From: Paenibacillus sp. PCH8
GTDB lineage: Bacteria; Bacillota; Bacilli; Paenibacillales; Paenibacillaceae
Reading direction: 5' to 3'
Length of the DNA stretch: 64,000 nt
Assembly (NCBI RefSeq): GCF_002968835.1
Contig: NZ_PKQK01000003.1
Coordinates: forward strand, 620,001 to 684,000
Positions 45,871-55,029 of this stretch are shown in pieces. Position 1 is the stretch's first letter; the number at the start of each line of letters is the position of its first letter. Below the pieces are notes generated by a model that worked only from the letters and a program-made list of their open reading frames with translations, was not told the DNA's origin and made no database searches. The translations under genes and the position numbers were made by a program.

Positions 45871-47166
45871 CTACAGTCGATCATCCCGATCCTTGAATAA
45901 AAAGAGGCTGTCTGCTTCCTCCTCATTCCGATGAACCGCATGATTCGTGGCTGCTGCCCGTTGCTTGCCAAACAGCAGCTTCAAGCCACCAAAAATGAGC
46001 AGTAACGATACAATGACCGTGTTCACATAAGAACGGATCTCGTAGGTCATAAATGCGTCTGGGAACCATTCATTCAGTTGTGGAATGACGAGTCGGATGG
46101 TCAGATAATATAGACCCAGCGCAGCAATACCGAATCCAATCAAACGCTGATGGCGGGCCCAATCCTTGAAGATCGGCTGATCCGTCAACGGCTCACGTCC
46201 ATAACGGCTGGAGCACTGTAACCCGTCAAAAAAACTGTAGAACCAGATCAGCGGAATCATGAACAGGAATACCGATAAGCGAAGCAGGTCCAGAACATAG
46301 ATGCTTCCAAGGAACAGAAACATCAGTTGCATGCCCCTCTTTTGCATACCCAGATATAGATGACCTGCACCTGGAAAAGCGGATAGCAGCGTTGCAAGCA
46401 CTTTGCTACGTCGTCCGGCTACTCTGCCCATCTCCAATTCTTCGAATAATGTCCGATCCTGCAACACCTCACCAGCCTGCTTGCGATGGACGTGCTGAAC
46501 TGCATCAAACATGCAATATACCCAGATTACGGGCAGAATGAGCAAGAACATCAGAAATACCGATTCATTTGTAATGGAAGCCACAAAAACCATCATGGCA
46601 AATGAACCAAAGAACGCCATGAGGAACGACAACCCGCGATGTAACAATCCCAGATGAAGATGTCCCAATCCCGGAACAAATGAGAGCAAAATGGTGAAGA
46701 ATCGTTCGCCCTCGCTGCCTTTGCGATACATGGGTTGACCATGGACACCTTCATGGTGAGCATATTCACTACCGGGATGCTGAGGCTGATGCAGCTCATC
46801 TTCATTCATCTGATCCATAGGCCCTTGCTGACCCATGTAAGCTCCCTGGTACGCTGCTCCTTGATGAGGATCTCCATAATGTGCACCATATCCTCTGTAA
46901 TGAGCTTCTCGGGCAGAAGGCGCACGGAGAAGCACAATCACGATGTCCAGCATGCTGATCCCCCAGAAGAGAGCGGCGCAAAGTGCACCGAGAATCATTA
47001 GATTTTGTTCACTAAAGACCATTGCTAGCATGAATGAGCCGACAGCTGTTCCAAAAAAGAGCAATGGATAAATCACAGCCCTTGCGGCTCGACCCCAATA
47101 CATAAAACCAAGACCCGGTATCAGGTTTAATAGAAATGCAAGTAATTTGTTACGATCTGATTGCAC
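45871..47166 (-). CDS. multi-pass membrane protein with three TM2-like repeats
   Basis: About 431 residues from GTG 47166 (AAAGGA 8 bases upstream; the ATG at 47175 touches the ribosome site). The protein contains three copies of a unit shaped like LLxxxPGxGHLxLGxxxRGxxxL followed by hydrophobic helices, starting near residues 10, 160 and 260. The unit resembles the TM2 domain hairpin with its internal PGxGxxYxG turn. Between repeats 1 and 2 is a Tyr/His/Gly/Gln-rich hydrophilic segment (YRGYGAHYGDPHQGAAYQGAY). The function is unknown. It follows an ECF-type sigma and its putative anti-sigma gene, so it may belong to the same stress response. Confidence 0.8.
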   Translation of the reverse strand: MQSDRNKLLAFLLNLIPGLGFMYWGRAARAVIYPLLFFGTAVGSFMLAMVFSEQNLMILGALCAALFWGISMLDIVIVLLRAPSAREAHYRGYGAHYGDPHQGAAYQGAYMGQQGPMDQMNEDELHQPQHPGSEYAHHEGVHGQPMYRKGSEGERFFTILLSFVPGLGHLHLGLLHRGLSFLMAFFGSFAMMVFVASITNESVFLMFLLILPVIWVYCMFDAVQHVHRKQAGEVLQDRTLFEELEMGRVAGRRSKVLATLLSAFPGAGHLYLGMQKRGMQLMFLFLGSIYVLDLLRLSVFLFMIPLIWFYSFFDGLQCSSRYGREPLTDQPIFKDWARHQRLIGFGIAALGLYYLTIRLVIPQLNEWFPDAFMTYEIRSYVNTVIVSLLLIFGGLKLLFGKQRAAATNHAVHRNEEEADSLFLFKDRDDRL

Positions 47167-47203
47167 AGTCTTCATCCTTTCTTTTCAGGCAATGCGAAAG
47201 CAT

Positions 47204-47656
47204 TTATGGTTTAGGCTTGAAGTTATCCAGCCATGAAGTGGCTGTCTCCGTCCATTTTTCCGTGAAAGATCCCCTGTGATCGCCATCCTGGAACTTATGA
47301 TAAGGAGCCACCTTGTCAAAGAGGCCTGAAGAGAGAAAGATCACCGTCAAACAGGCCGCTACCGCATAATGAAACACTTTGTGTTCGAGCCAACGCCGGT
47401 TTCGCCCAGAACGGGATTTGCGTTGTGTCTTGGATGTTTGCATGCCCTCAATCCGGTGCATGACGGAATCTGTAAATCCTTTCGGGTCATGTAACGAAGG
47501 CATTTCACGCTGGATGTCCAGCGCGTCCAGATAGATCTCCATTGCGTCCGGGTCTTCTATCAGAAGCTGTTCCATTCTGCTCGCTTGATGTTCACTCACA
47601 TGGCCTTCAATATAATCAGTCCATTGCGCAGCGGTATATATCTCCTGTTTACTCAC
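47204..47656 (-). CDS. putative membrane-anchored anti-sigma factor
   Basis: About 150 residues from GTG 47656, chosen because AAGGAGG lies 9 bases upstream; an ATG at 47665 touches that site. The N-terminal 65 residues form a small helical domain (QWTDYIEGHVSEHQASRMEQLL) that resembles anti-sigma domains but lacks the HxxxCxxC zinc motif. One membrane helix follows at about residues 97-113 (AVAACLTVIFLSSGLF) and then a short extracytoplasmic tail. It overlaps the sigma gene by 8 bases, the normal arrangement for a sigma/anti-sigma pair. The regulatory role is inferred from that position and topology. Confidence 0.75.
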   Translation of the reverse strand: MSKQEIYTAAQWTDYIEGHVSEHQASRMEQLLIEDPDAMEIYLDALDIQREMPSLHDPKGFTDSVMHRIEGMQTSKTQRKSRSGRNRRWLEHKVFHYAVAACLTVIFLSSGLFDKVAPYHKFQDGDHRGSFTEKWTETATSWLDNFKPKP

Positions 47657-48263
47657 GCCACTCATCCTCCTTCCAATGATTTCGAATCCACTGCCGGGCA
47701 CGGTACAAACGGGATTCCACGGTTTTCACAGCTACCTGTGCATCGTCGGCGATCTGCTCGTAATTTTTTTCGCTTAAATAATACGCAGTGATAATGTCAC
47801 GGTGCTGAGCAGGCAGCTGATCGATTCGTTCGCGAAGTTTCTTCTGACGTTCTTCACGAACGAGACGGGCAAGAACGTCTTCATCCCGTCCGGGCAAGTT
47901 TATTATTTTTTCTTCTCCGCCCAGATCCTCGCCACTTCGTCTGCCCAGCCTGCGTTTAGCATCAATCGCTTTGTGAAAGGCAATTCGGGTTAACCACGTT
48001 TTGAAGCCTTCGGATCGGTAGTCGGGGAGAGATTTATACATCTGAATGAACGCCTCCTGAGCGGCATCCTGCGCTTCCTGATCGCTGCGTAATACGGAGT
48101 AGGCCACATGGTATACATGCTGGCTGTACTTATCAATCAGGTCACGCATTCTGGATGTGTCTCCTTGACGGATTTGTTCGATTACGCGCGCTTCATCAAT
48201 AACTCTCCCCTCCTCTCCATTACAATAGACGACAGCTTGTGTGTTTACCCCTGCGTGATCCAT
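47649..48263 (-). CDS. ECF-type RNA polymerase sigma factor
   Basis: About 204 residues. Region 2 (about 35-105) includes YHVAYSVLRSDQEAQDAAQEAF and FKTWLTRIAFHKAIDAKRR. Region 4 (about 140-195) includes RIDQLPAQHRDIITAYYLSE and VAVKTVESRLYRARQWIR. No region 3 domain is present, as in ECF factors. A basic, Gly-rich linker links the two regions. No clear ribosome site precedes the ATG. TGAAAACTT about 35 bases before it might be an autoregulatory -35, but no -10 was recognised. Confidence 0.92.
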   Translation of the reverse strand: MDHAGVNTQAVVYCNGEEGRVIDEARVIEQIRQGDTSRMRDLIDKYSQHVYHVAYSVLRSDQEAQDAAQEAFIQMYKSLPDYRSEGFKTWLTRIAFHKAIDAKRRLGRRSGEDLGGEEKIINLPGRDEDVLARLVREERQKKLRERIDQLPAQHRDIITAYYLSEKNYEQIADDAQVAVKTVESRLYRARQWIRNHWKEDEWRE

Positions 48264-48322
48264 CAAATTTTTAGATAATAGAATTTATAAGTTTTCAGCT
48301 CATCCGATCTGTAATCCAAAAA

Positions 48323-48353
48323 AAACAGGCGCAGAATGACTTCTGGCCTGTTT
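48323..48353. terminator. bidirectional terminator after dnaD
   Basis: AAACAGGC-G-CAGAA pairs with TTCTG-GCCTGTTT around a TGAC loop; the minus strand continues with eight T. Confidence 0.85.
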
Positions 48354-48375
48354 CTGATTCCCGCTTACGCTGGAA

Positions 48376-49080
48376 TTAACGTCCTCCACTACGAAACCGC
48401 TGGGTGTACGCCTTCGCGTCTTGCACATTCTTGACCCGATTTCGGCTCCACTCAAGCAGTATTCGATCGATATATCGGAAATGTACTTTACCTGCAAAAA
48501 CCGCTTCTTTCAGAGCCATAAGAATCAGTTCCTCCTGATAACGGTCCTGATCCAGCCAGCCGGATATCGTCTCACATTCCATGGGAGAGAGCGGGCGACC
48601 AAATTCTTTTTCAAAAATGGAGAACATATTACGCTCTTCCTCTTCTTTTTGAACACTGTTCGAATCTGAACGTGTAGAATTGTTGCTCCGTTGCTCCGCA
48701 CGGGAGGTAGCTAATTCTTCGGCAGTGCACGTCGCAAGTTTCGTATATAAACCATGCAAGTCATAACGCTCATACTGGATGTCACGTTCTTCATCCCGAT
48801 GTTCGTCAATAGAGATATATCCGTCCTTCATCAGACGTTGCAACATTCTGGCAATGCCTTCAGGCGCAAGTCCCATGCGTCCAGCCAGTTCTTCAAGCAT
48901 TGGAAACTCATTAAATTCTGCCTGACGGAACCCCAGCAACTGAATCAGAAGAAGTACTTCTGCATCGGATAAACCAAGCTGGTGATAATAACGTAACAAC
49001 GCATAAGGTAATTGGGCTGTACCGGAAGCCATACCATGTGCCGCTCCACTCAACCAGGCTTTGGAGGTGGTGTCTTCCAT
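48376..49080 (-). CDS. dnaD: primosomal replication protein DnaD
   Basis: DnaD works with DnaB and DnaI to load the replicative helicase in Firmicutes. About 234 residues: an N-terminal winged-helix DDBH1 domain (about 1-110; DAEVLLLIQLLGFRQAEFNEFP, LAGRMGL) and a C-terminal DDBH2 domain (about 145-220) with FEKEFGRPLSPMECETISGWL and the FxxIDRILLEW tail. ATG 49080 is preceded by GGGGAG. It directly follows asnS, as in B. subtilis. Confidence 0.93.
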   Translation of the reverse strand: MEDTTSKAWLSGAAHGMASGTAQLPYALLRYYHQLGLSDAEVLLLIQLLGFRQAEFNEFPMLEELAGRMGLAPEGIARMLQRLMKDGYISIDEHRDEERDIQYERYDLHGLYTKLATCTAEELATSRAEQRSNNSTRSDSNSVQKEEEERNMFSIFEKEFGRPLSPMECETISGWLDQDRYQEELILMALKEAVFAGKVHFRYIDRILLEWSRNRVKNVQDAKAYTQRFRSGGR

Positions 49081-49100
49081 CGATTCTCCCCGATTAAGCA

Positions 49101-50396
49101 TTAAGGGTACAGACGATAGAGCATACGTGGGAATGCAATCGTCTCACGAACATGATCCAATCCACAGATCCATGCTACCGTCCGCTCCAATCCCAGACCA
49201 AAACCGGAATGAGGAACCGATCCGTATTTACGAAGATCCAGGTACCACTGGTACGCTTCATTCGAGAGGTTGTGCTCTTCAAAGCGCTGTTGCATCAGTT
49301 CCGGGTCATCAATACGCTGCGAACCACCAATAATCTCTCCGTAGCCTTCTGGTGCGATCATGTCGGCACAGAGAACAACCTCTGGACGATTCGGATCTGG
49401 TTTCATATAGAAAGCTTTAATTCCAGCAGGGTAATGTGTGATAAAGACGGGTGTATTATACTTTTCAGCAATCGCTGTCTCGTGCGGTGCACCGAAGTCT
49501 TCGCCCCAAGAAATGTCGAAGTCTTGTCCATGGAGGAACTCAATTGCTTCGTCATACGTGATTCGAGGGAACGGAGCGACGATCCCTTCGAGTTTGGATA
49601 CATCACGACCGATGGATTCCAACTCAGCGCGGCAGTTTTTCACTACAGATTGCACGACATGAGCAATAAATTTCTCTTGCACGCGCAGACTTTCCTCGTG
49701 ATCAACAAACGCCATTTCCGGCTCAATCATCCAGAACTCAATCAAGTGGCGACGTGTTTTGGATTTCTCGGCACGGAAAGTTGGACCGAAAGAATATACT
49801 TTGCCCAGCGCCATGGCTGCTGCTTCCATATACAATTGACCACTTTGTGTCAGATAAGCATCTTCGTCAAAGTATTTGATATGGAACAGGTTAGTCGTAC
49901 CTTCCGCAGACGATGGTGTCAGAATCGGTGGGTCAACTTGTGTGAATCCGTTACCATCAAAAAACTGCTGAACTGCGCGGATAATCTCTGCACGAATCAC
50001 CATAACAGCACGTTGCTTCGTAGAACGAAGCCATAGATGCCGATGATCCATCAAGAAATCAACACCGTGCTCTTTAGGCGTAATTGGATAGTTTTCAGTC
50101 AGATGAATGATTTCGACTCCTGTAACAGTCATCTCATAACCGGACGCACTGCGAGGTTCCTCACGAATAATACCTGTAACATACAAAGAACTTTCTTGTG
50201 TCAGGCTCTTGGCATTGTTCCAGATCTCTTCACTTACTTCACTTTTCACAACAACCCCTTGAATATATCCGGTTCCATCACGCAACTGCAAAAACTGAAT
50301 TTTGCCGCTGGAACGTTTGTTGTTAATCCAGGCACCGATCGTCACGGTTTCGCCCACATGCTCGTTCACATTACGAATTACACAATTCGTATTCAT
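49101..50396 (-). CDS. asnS: asparaginyl-tRNA synthetase
   Basis: AsnS charges tRNA-Asn. About 431 residues from ATG 50396 (GGGGAG upstream); a longer in-frame version to 50468 has no good ribosome site. OB-fold anticodon domain at residues 15-100 (TIGAWINNKRSSGKIQFLQLRDGTG), class II catalytic core with motif 2 FGPTFRAEKSKTRRHLIEFW and motif 3 GFGLGLERTVAWICG. No T-box was found upstream. It is followed by dnaD. Confidence 0.97.
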   Translation of the reverse strand: MNTNCVIRNVNEHVGETVTIGAWINNKRSSGKIQFLQLRDGTGYIQGVVVKSEVSEEIWNNAKSLTQESSLYVTGIIREEPRSASGYEMTVTGVEIIHLTENYPITPKEHGVDFLMDHRHLWLRSTKQRAVMVIRAEIIRAVQQFFDGNGFTQVDPPILTPSSAEGTTNLFHIKYFDEDAYLTQSGQLYMEAAAMALGKVYSFGPTFRAEKSKTRRHLIEFWMIEPEMAFVDHEESLRVQEKFIAHVVQSVVKNCRAELESIGRDVSKLEGIVAPFPRITYDEAIEFLHGQDFDISWGEDFGAPHETAIAEKYNTPVFITHYPAGIKAFYMKPDPNRPEVVLCADMIAPEGYGEIIGGSQRIDDPELMQQRFEEHNLSNEAYQWYLDLRKYGSVPHSGFGLGLERTVAWICGLDHVRETIAFPRMLYRLYP

Positions 50397-50496
50397 GCCA
50401 TATCTCCCCTTGGTTCCTGAATTTGAAAATGCAGCGGGCAGGCTTATGCCTGTCCTCTGCACTTCCATGTCATTCTATGTTTACTTTACCGTTAGA

Positions 50497-51702
50497 TTAC
50501 TGAGAATTCAATACGATTCGGTGTGTATCACGTGCAATGACCAATTCTTCGTTTGTTGGCACAACGAGAACTTCCACCTTGGAATTCGCTGTTGTAATCC
50601 GGCGTGGTTCCCCGGAACGAATGGCATTCAGCGCTTCATCCAGTTCAACACCTAGGTATGTGAGCTGTTCACATACTTTTTGACGAAGAACAACCGAGTT
50701 CTCACCCACACCTGCGGTAAATACGATTGCGTCTACACCGTTCATTGCAGCTGCATAGGAACCGATGTACTTACGCAGACGATATTCGTACATTTCAAAA
50801 GCAAGCGTGGAGTTGGCATCTCCATTCTCCATACCTTCCGTAATCTCACGCATGTCGCTGCTGATTCCGGAAATAGCAAGTAATCCACTGTGTTTGTTCA
50901 ACATGGAATTCACTTCGCTTACGCTCAGTTCTTCCTTGTTCATCACATAAGGTACGATCGCCGGATCAAGGTCACCACTACGTGTTCCCATCATCAGACC
51001 TTCAAGTGGAGTCATGCCCATGGATGTATCCACGGAGACGCCACCTTTAATAGCAGTAACACTACCGCCGTTACCGACGTGACAAGTGATGATCTTCAGA
51101 TCTTCCAATGGACGATCCAAGTATTGCGCAGCGGCTTTGCTGACATAGTCATGAGAAGTGCCGTGTGCACCGTAGCGACGTACTTTATATTTTTTGTACA
51201 ATACACGCGGAATCGCGTAGAGATATGCTTTTTCAGGCATCGTTTGATGGAAAGCAGTGTCGAACACCATGACTTGCGGAACACCTGGCATATTTAATTC
51301 TGCCGCACGAATACCCATCATTGCAGCCGGGTTATGAAGTGGAGCCAGATCGAATAAACGACGAATTTCTTTTTTGGCTGCATCATCCACAAGTGCAGAT
51401 TCTTTAAATGCTTCACCGCCATGAACCACACGATGTCCAACAGCCTGAATTTCACTTACGGAACCAAGCACACCGTTTTCTTTGTCAGTCAGAATATCGA
51501 TGACTTTACGGATCGCTGTGGTATGTTCCAGAATTTCGCTAACTTCTGTAACTTCCTCACGGCCCATTGGTTTGTGTGTCAGAATGGAGGAGTCCATTCC
51601 GATCCGCTCCACCAGACCTTTCGCCAGTACAGATTCATCCGTCATATTATACAATTGATATTTGAGCGAGGAACTCCCCGCATTAATTACGAGTACTTTC
51701 AC
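50497..51702 (-). CDS. ackA: acetate kinase
   Basis: AckA interconverts acetyl phosphate and acetate with ATP gain in overflow metabolism. The 401-residue protein has VLVINAGSSSLKYQLY, HRVVHGGE, AFDTAFHQTMP-like VFDTAFHQTMP, HVGNGGSVTA and FTAGVGENS motifs. Its start overlaps the hydroxyacyl-CoA dehydrogenase stop by 4 bases. No terminator was seen in the 100 bases before asnS, so a long transcript is possible. Confidence 0.97.
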   Translation of the reverse strand: MKVLVINAGSSSLKYQLYNMTDESVLAKGLVERIGMDSSILTHKPMGREEVTEVSEILEHTTAIRKVIDILTDKENGVLGSVSEIQAVGHRVVHGGEAFKESALVDDAAKKEIRRLFDLAPLHNPAAMMGIRAAELNMPGVPQVMVFDTAFHQTMPEKAYLYAIPRVLYKKYKVRRYGAHGTSHDYVSKAAAQYLDRPLEDLKIITCHVGNGGSVTAIKGGVSVDTSMGMTPLEGLMMGTRSGDLDPAIVPYVMNKEELSVSEVNSMLNKHSGLLAISGISSDMREITEGMENGDANSTLAFEMYEYRLRKYIGSYAAAMNGVDAIVFTAGVGENSVVLRQKVCEQLTYLGVELDEALNAIRSGEPRRITTANSKVEVLVVPTNEELVIARDTHRIVLNSQ

Positions 51703-52571
51703 AGCCGGTCACCATCCTTGTCGTACTTGAAGAATCCTTCGCCTGTTTTAACACCCAGGTGTCCTGCACGTACCATTTTCTTCAGGACTGTGGAAGGACG
51801 ATATTTCAATTCTCCGAATTCACGGAACATTCTTTCCAGCGCAGCTTCAACCGAATCCAGCCCGAAACGGTCAGCCATCTCAAGCGGTCCATGTTGGAAG
51901 TTGTATCCGATACGCATCGCATCATCAATATCTTCGGCAGATGCAACACCTTCTTGCAATACATGCAATGCTTCATTAATCAGCAGGCAGATCAGTCGGG
52001 AAGTTACGAATCCAGGTGATTCGTAGATCATTACCCCTTTTTTGTCCGCTACTTCTTCTACAAAACGTCTGGTCTCTTCGAATGTCGAATCCGAAGTTTT
52101 CAGTCCACGAATAATCTCTACAAGATCAACCCGGGATACCGGGTGAATAAAGTGCATGCCAATAACACGCTCTGGATATTTGGTCGAGCTTGCAAGCTCG
52201 GTCAAACTCAGCGTGGATGTATTACTTGCCAGAATGACATTGCTTGGGCAAACCTGGTCCAGTTGACTGAATACCGCTTTTTTTGCGTCCAGATCTTCGG
52301 TGATCGTCTCAATCACCATGTCGCAAGTTCCGAGCTCAGCCAAATGAGCAACTTTGGTAATCCGGGAAAGAATCAATTTCTTCTCCGCTTTAGTAATCGC
52401 CCATTTCTCCAGTTGTTTATCCAGGTTTGTTTCAATCATGTCGTATGCATGATCAAGCTTCTGTGTTGTGTGTTCCACCAGAAGCACATCAAGTCCTTTG
52501 GCTGCGAGCATTTGGGAAATACCTTGTCCCATCGTACCGCCGCCGACAACGCCTATTTTTTTGAAAAACAT
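51699..52571 (-). CDS. 3-hydroxybutyryl-CoA/3-hydroxyacyl-CoA dehydrogenase
   Basis: This NAD-dependent enzyme of 290 residues oxidises 3-hydroxyacyl-CoA (Hbd/MmgB group). The Rossmann motif is GVVGGGTMGQGISQ, the catalytic His and Glu lie in GMHFIHPV and LVEIIRG, and the C-terminal dimer domain has DDAMRIGYNFQHGPLEMAD and VKTGEGFFKY. GGAG precedes the ATG by 7 bases. It is coupled to ackA by an ATGA overlap, placing CoA-ester oxidation next to acetate production. A good promoter lies 36 bases upstream. Confidence 0.94.
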   Translation of the reverse strand: MFFKKIGVVGGGTMGQGISQMLAAKGLDVLLVEHTTQKLDHAYDMIETNLDKQLEKWAITKAEKKLILSRITKVAHLAELGTCDMVIETITEDLDAKKAVFSQLDQVCPSNVILASNTSTLSLTELASSTKYPERVIGMHFIHPVSRVDLVEIIRGLKTSDSTFEETRRFVEEVADKKGVMIYESPGFVTSRLICLLINEALHVLQEGVASAEDIDDAMRIGYNFQHGPLEMADRFGLDSVEAALERMFREFGELKYRPSTVLKKMVRAGHLGVKTGEGFFKYDKDGDRL

Positions 52572-52606
52572 GGTTCTGCTCCATCCTTTCGGTTCTCTAT
52601 TTCTCT

Positions 52607-52634
52607 ATTGTACCCTGTTCGCCGAAAATTACAA
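52607..52634 (-). promoter_or_regulatory. promoter of the hydroxyacyl-CoA dehydrogenase-ackA genes
   Basis: On the minus strand TTGTAA and TACAAT are separated by 16 bases, 36-63 bases before the ATG. Confidence 0.55.
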
Positions 52635-52690
52635 ATTTCGACCCAACATATAATAATATCTTAGCACGAGTGAAATGTAAAAAAAAATAA

Positions 52691-52714
52691 CCAGCATACA
52701 TAAATTATGCTGGT
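52691..52714 (-). terminator. terminator overlapping the stop of the FtsH-like gene
   Basis: ACCAGCATA pairs with TATGCTGGT and is followed on the minus strand by TATTTTTTTTTT. The stop codon of the protease gene lies inside the stem. Confidence 0.85.
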
Positions 52715-54207
52715 AATAGGGCACTGTCACGAAATTGACAACGAAATTGGTCGCCAGACAATACTTCTTCTCGAATCAAGATGTCGAGTGAATTGTCGAA
52801 AATTGTCCGTTGTTCTTCAAGCAATCGTTTGGTCTGTTCCATCAGTTCTTGCAGAATCACTTTATTCTCTCGCATCAATTCCTCGGTAGTGACCATATCC
52901 ATGTTCACAATGCCCAATGAAGTTAAACCGGAAGCCATCATGGTCTGTACCACATTGGTCGCTTGATCAAAGTCATTACGCGAACCTGTGGAACGTCCGC
53001 CATAGTACATCTCCTCCGCAGCCGCTCCTGCGAGGGCAATCATGATCTGCTCTTCCAGAAACCGTTTCGTATAGAGGAACTGTTCCTGTTGCGGATTATG
53101 ACGTACATATCCCAGTGCCTGTCCACGCGGGCTGAGAGCCACCTGACTTACACTGCCTGGACGAACCAGTTCGGCCATAATGGCATGTCCCAATTCATGA
53201 ATTGCGACCCTTTTCTTCTCTTCCACACTGGACTCACGGTCTGTCTTCTCACCCATCATGACTTTATCAATCGCGAGAGACAAGTGTCGTTGTTCAATAT
53301 TTAACAACCCATCACGCATGGCGTAGATTGCCGCTTCGTTCATTACACTTTCCAGTTGCGCACCTGAGAAACCATAAGATTCTTCCGCTGTTTTCTCTAG
53401 GTTAACTTCCTCCATCAGAGGTTTGTTTACCGCATGCAATTCCAGTATATGCTTTCTGCCCTTCTTGTCAGGCAAGTCTACTTGAATGTGACGGTCAAAC
53501 CGACCCGGACGTGTCAAAGCACTATCCAGCATTTCCTTGCGGTTCGTTGCTGCAATAACCAAAATTCGCGGTGTGTCCGATGTATATATTCCATCCATCT
53601 CCGTCAAAAGCTGGTTTAATGTCTGATCATACTCCCGCTGCTGCCCACCTTCACGTTTCCCACCGATGACATCAATCTCATCGATAAATATAATCGCATT
53701 TTCCTTATTTTCATTGGCGGCACGCGTTCTTGCATCCTTGAACAGATCCCGAATTCTGCTGGCACCCACACCAACATACATTTCCACGAACTCGCTACCC
53801 GATGCGGCTACAAAGATAGAATCGGTGTAATGTGCAGCAGCCTTGGCCATTAACGTTTTACCTGTCCCCGGAGGACCGGTTAGCAAGATCCCTTTGAGTG
53901 GGCGAATACCGAATTTTTGAATTTCCTCATGTTTGATAAGAAAGTCAAGTGCTTCACGCAACTCCTGCTTGGCACTGTCCTGACCTCCAATTTCTTCAAA
54001 CGTAAGTTTGGAAGGTCCTTTTTTCTTCCGTTTACGTTCCTGTGCAGCGCCCACCGTAATTCCACCGCGCATTTGCATCATGAACAGCAGACCTCCGACA
54101 ACTGCAGCAGCAATAAGAATCGGAACAATATTAACACCAGTAAAAGCAAGGAAGATAATGAACACGGGAACAAATCCAATGGCAACTTCTTTCGTCCATT
54201 TAGGCAT
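52705..54207 (-). CDS. short FtsH-like membrane AAA+ metalloprotease
   Basis: The 500-residue protein has two close hydrophobic segments (about residues 9-47) with almost no external loop, then an AAA domain (Walker A GPPGTGKT, pore loop FVEMYVGVGASR, Walker B IIFIDEID, second region of homology TRPGRFDRHI). An M41 peptidase domain follows, with zinc site HELGH and the third ligand region in GSRNDFDQAT. Cellular FtsH is longer (about 600-640 residues) and has an external domain that is missing here. It likely degrades membrane or regulatory proteins. It overlaps the stop of the broken partner gene at 54200-54726 by 8 bases. Confidence 0.9.
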   Translation of the reverse strand: MPKWTKEVAIGFVPVFIIFLAFTGVNIVPILIAAAVVGGLLFMMQMRGGITVGAAQERKRKKKGPSKLTFEEIGGQDSAKQELREALDFLIKHEEIQKFGIRPLKGILLTGPPGTGKTLMAKAAAHYTDSIFVAASGSEFVEMYVGVGASRIRDLFKDARTRAANENKENAIIFIDEIDVIGGKREGGQQREYDQTLNQLLTEMDGIYTSDTPRILVIAATNRKEMLDSALTRPGRFDRHIQVDLPDKKGRKHILELHAVNKPLMEEVNLEKTAEESYGFSGAQLESVMNEAAIYAMRDGLLNIEQRHLSLAIDKVMMGEKTDRESSVEEKKRVAIHELGHAIMAELVRPGSVSQVALSPRGQALGYVRHNPQQEQFLYTKRFLEEQIMIALAGAAAEEMYYGGRSTGSRNDFDQATNVVQTMMASGLTSLGIVNMDMVTTEELMRENKVILQELMEQTKRLLEEQRTIFDNSLDILIREEVLSGDQFRCQFRDSALLPA

Positions 54208-54726
54208 TAGGCCACACTCCTATCTGACCGGGTACACGCGGCAGAATAATAAACTTGCTGGCATCTCCGTCTCTGAGACTGACATAAACATTGTTATCAT
54301 CCATAGCTGTATTTACTTTAATCCCATTCGTCGCCATTTTCGACAACGTAGGTGTAATCTCAGTATACTGTTTGCTCTCCATTGCCTGAGCCACGGTAAA
54401 CATAGCATCCCCCACCAACTCTCAAGCTCCTCGTTGGAATGATCCACAACGTCCAGCTTTAGGGAGCGAGCACCAATCAGGGTCTGTCCTTCTTTGTGAA
54501 TATATTGTACCAACCTGCCCAGATCAACATCCGGTTGCAGATCCAGTTTCAATTGCACATCATTGCGGTTAATAGTTAATTGAACGTCATTGACTCCATC
54601 GTACTGGGTAACCATCTTTTCAATCGGATTCTGCACGGCCACCTGACGATACACAAACCAACCTCCAAACAATACAACGGCTGAAATGACGGCAGTTAAA
54701 GCAATAGGCAATACTTTTAGCTTCAA
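54200..54726 (-). pseudogene. membrane-anchored partner protein of the FtsH-like protease, frameshifted
   Basis: With one base restored this would encode about 175 residues: an N-terminal membrane helix (VLPIALTAVISAVVLFGGWFV) and a soluble domain of unknown family. The start is probably TTG 54726, with GGGAGGGG 8 bases upstream. The frame breaks at a run of five G (minus strand; 54409-54413); a sixth G would join the two halves. The restored stop overlaps the FtsH-like start by 8 bases, so the two proteins are translationally coupled and probably act together. Confidence 0.65.
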
Positions 54727-54949
54727 GTGAATTACCCCTCCCAGAGTTTGGCCCATTCAATGGCTTATAGGCAAAATATGAATATGTGAACATGGACTCC
54801 TGCGACAATTTCGTACAGGATTATTTGTTTTTGATGTAACTTTGAGTACATATCTGAGTATATCACATCGTATATACAATTTCGAAGGCGAAAATATGAA
54901 TAAATTAATAATTTTAACTATTTAAATCAAAACGGTTTGCAGACAATAC

Positions 54950-54988
54950 AAAGAACCGGTTCAGTCGGATATCCGTCTGCCGGTTCTT
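54950..54988 (-). terminator. hairpin terminator after the TseB-like gene
   Basis: AAGAACCGG..CAG.CGG pairs with CCG.CTG..CCGGTTCTT around an ATAT loop; the T tract is weak. It lies between two genes in the same direction. The rest of the 54727-55029 gap is AT-rich and shows no gene. Confidence 0.6.
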
Positions 54989-55029
54989 CCAGCGTATATA
55001 TGCAGTTAAAGAAAATCATTCCATTTGTT

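Noticed and set aside
45687..45971. A 94-codon minus-strand frame overlapping the end of the TM2-repeat gene
   Set aside because: It overlaps the gene in another frame, includes the terminator hairpin and lacks a ribosome site.
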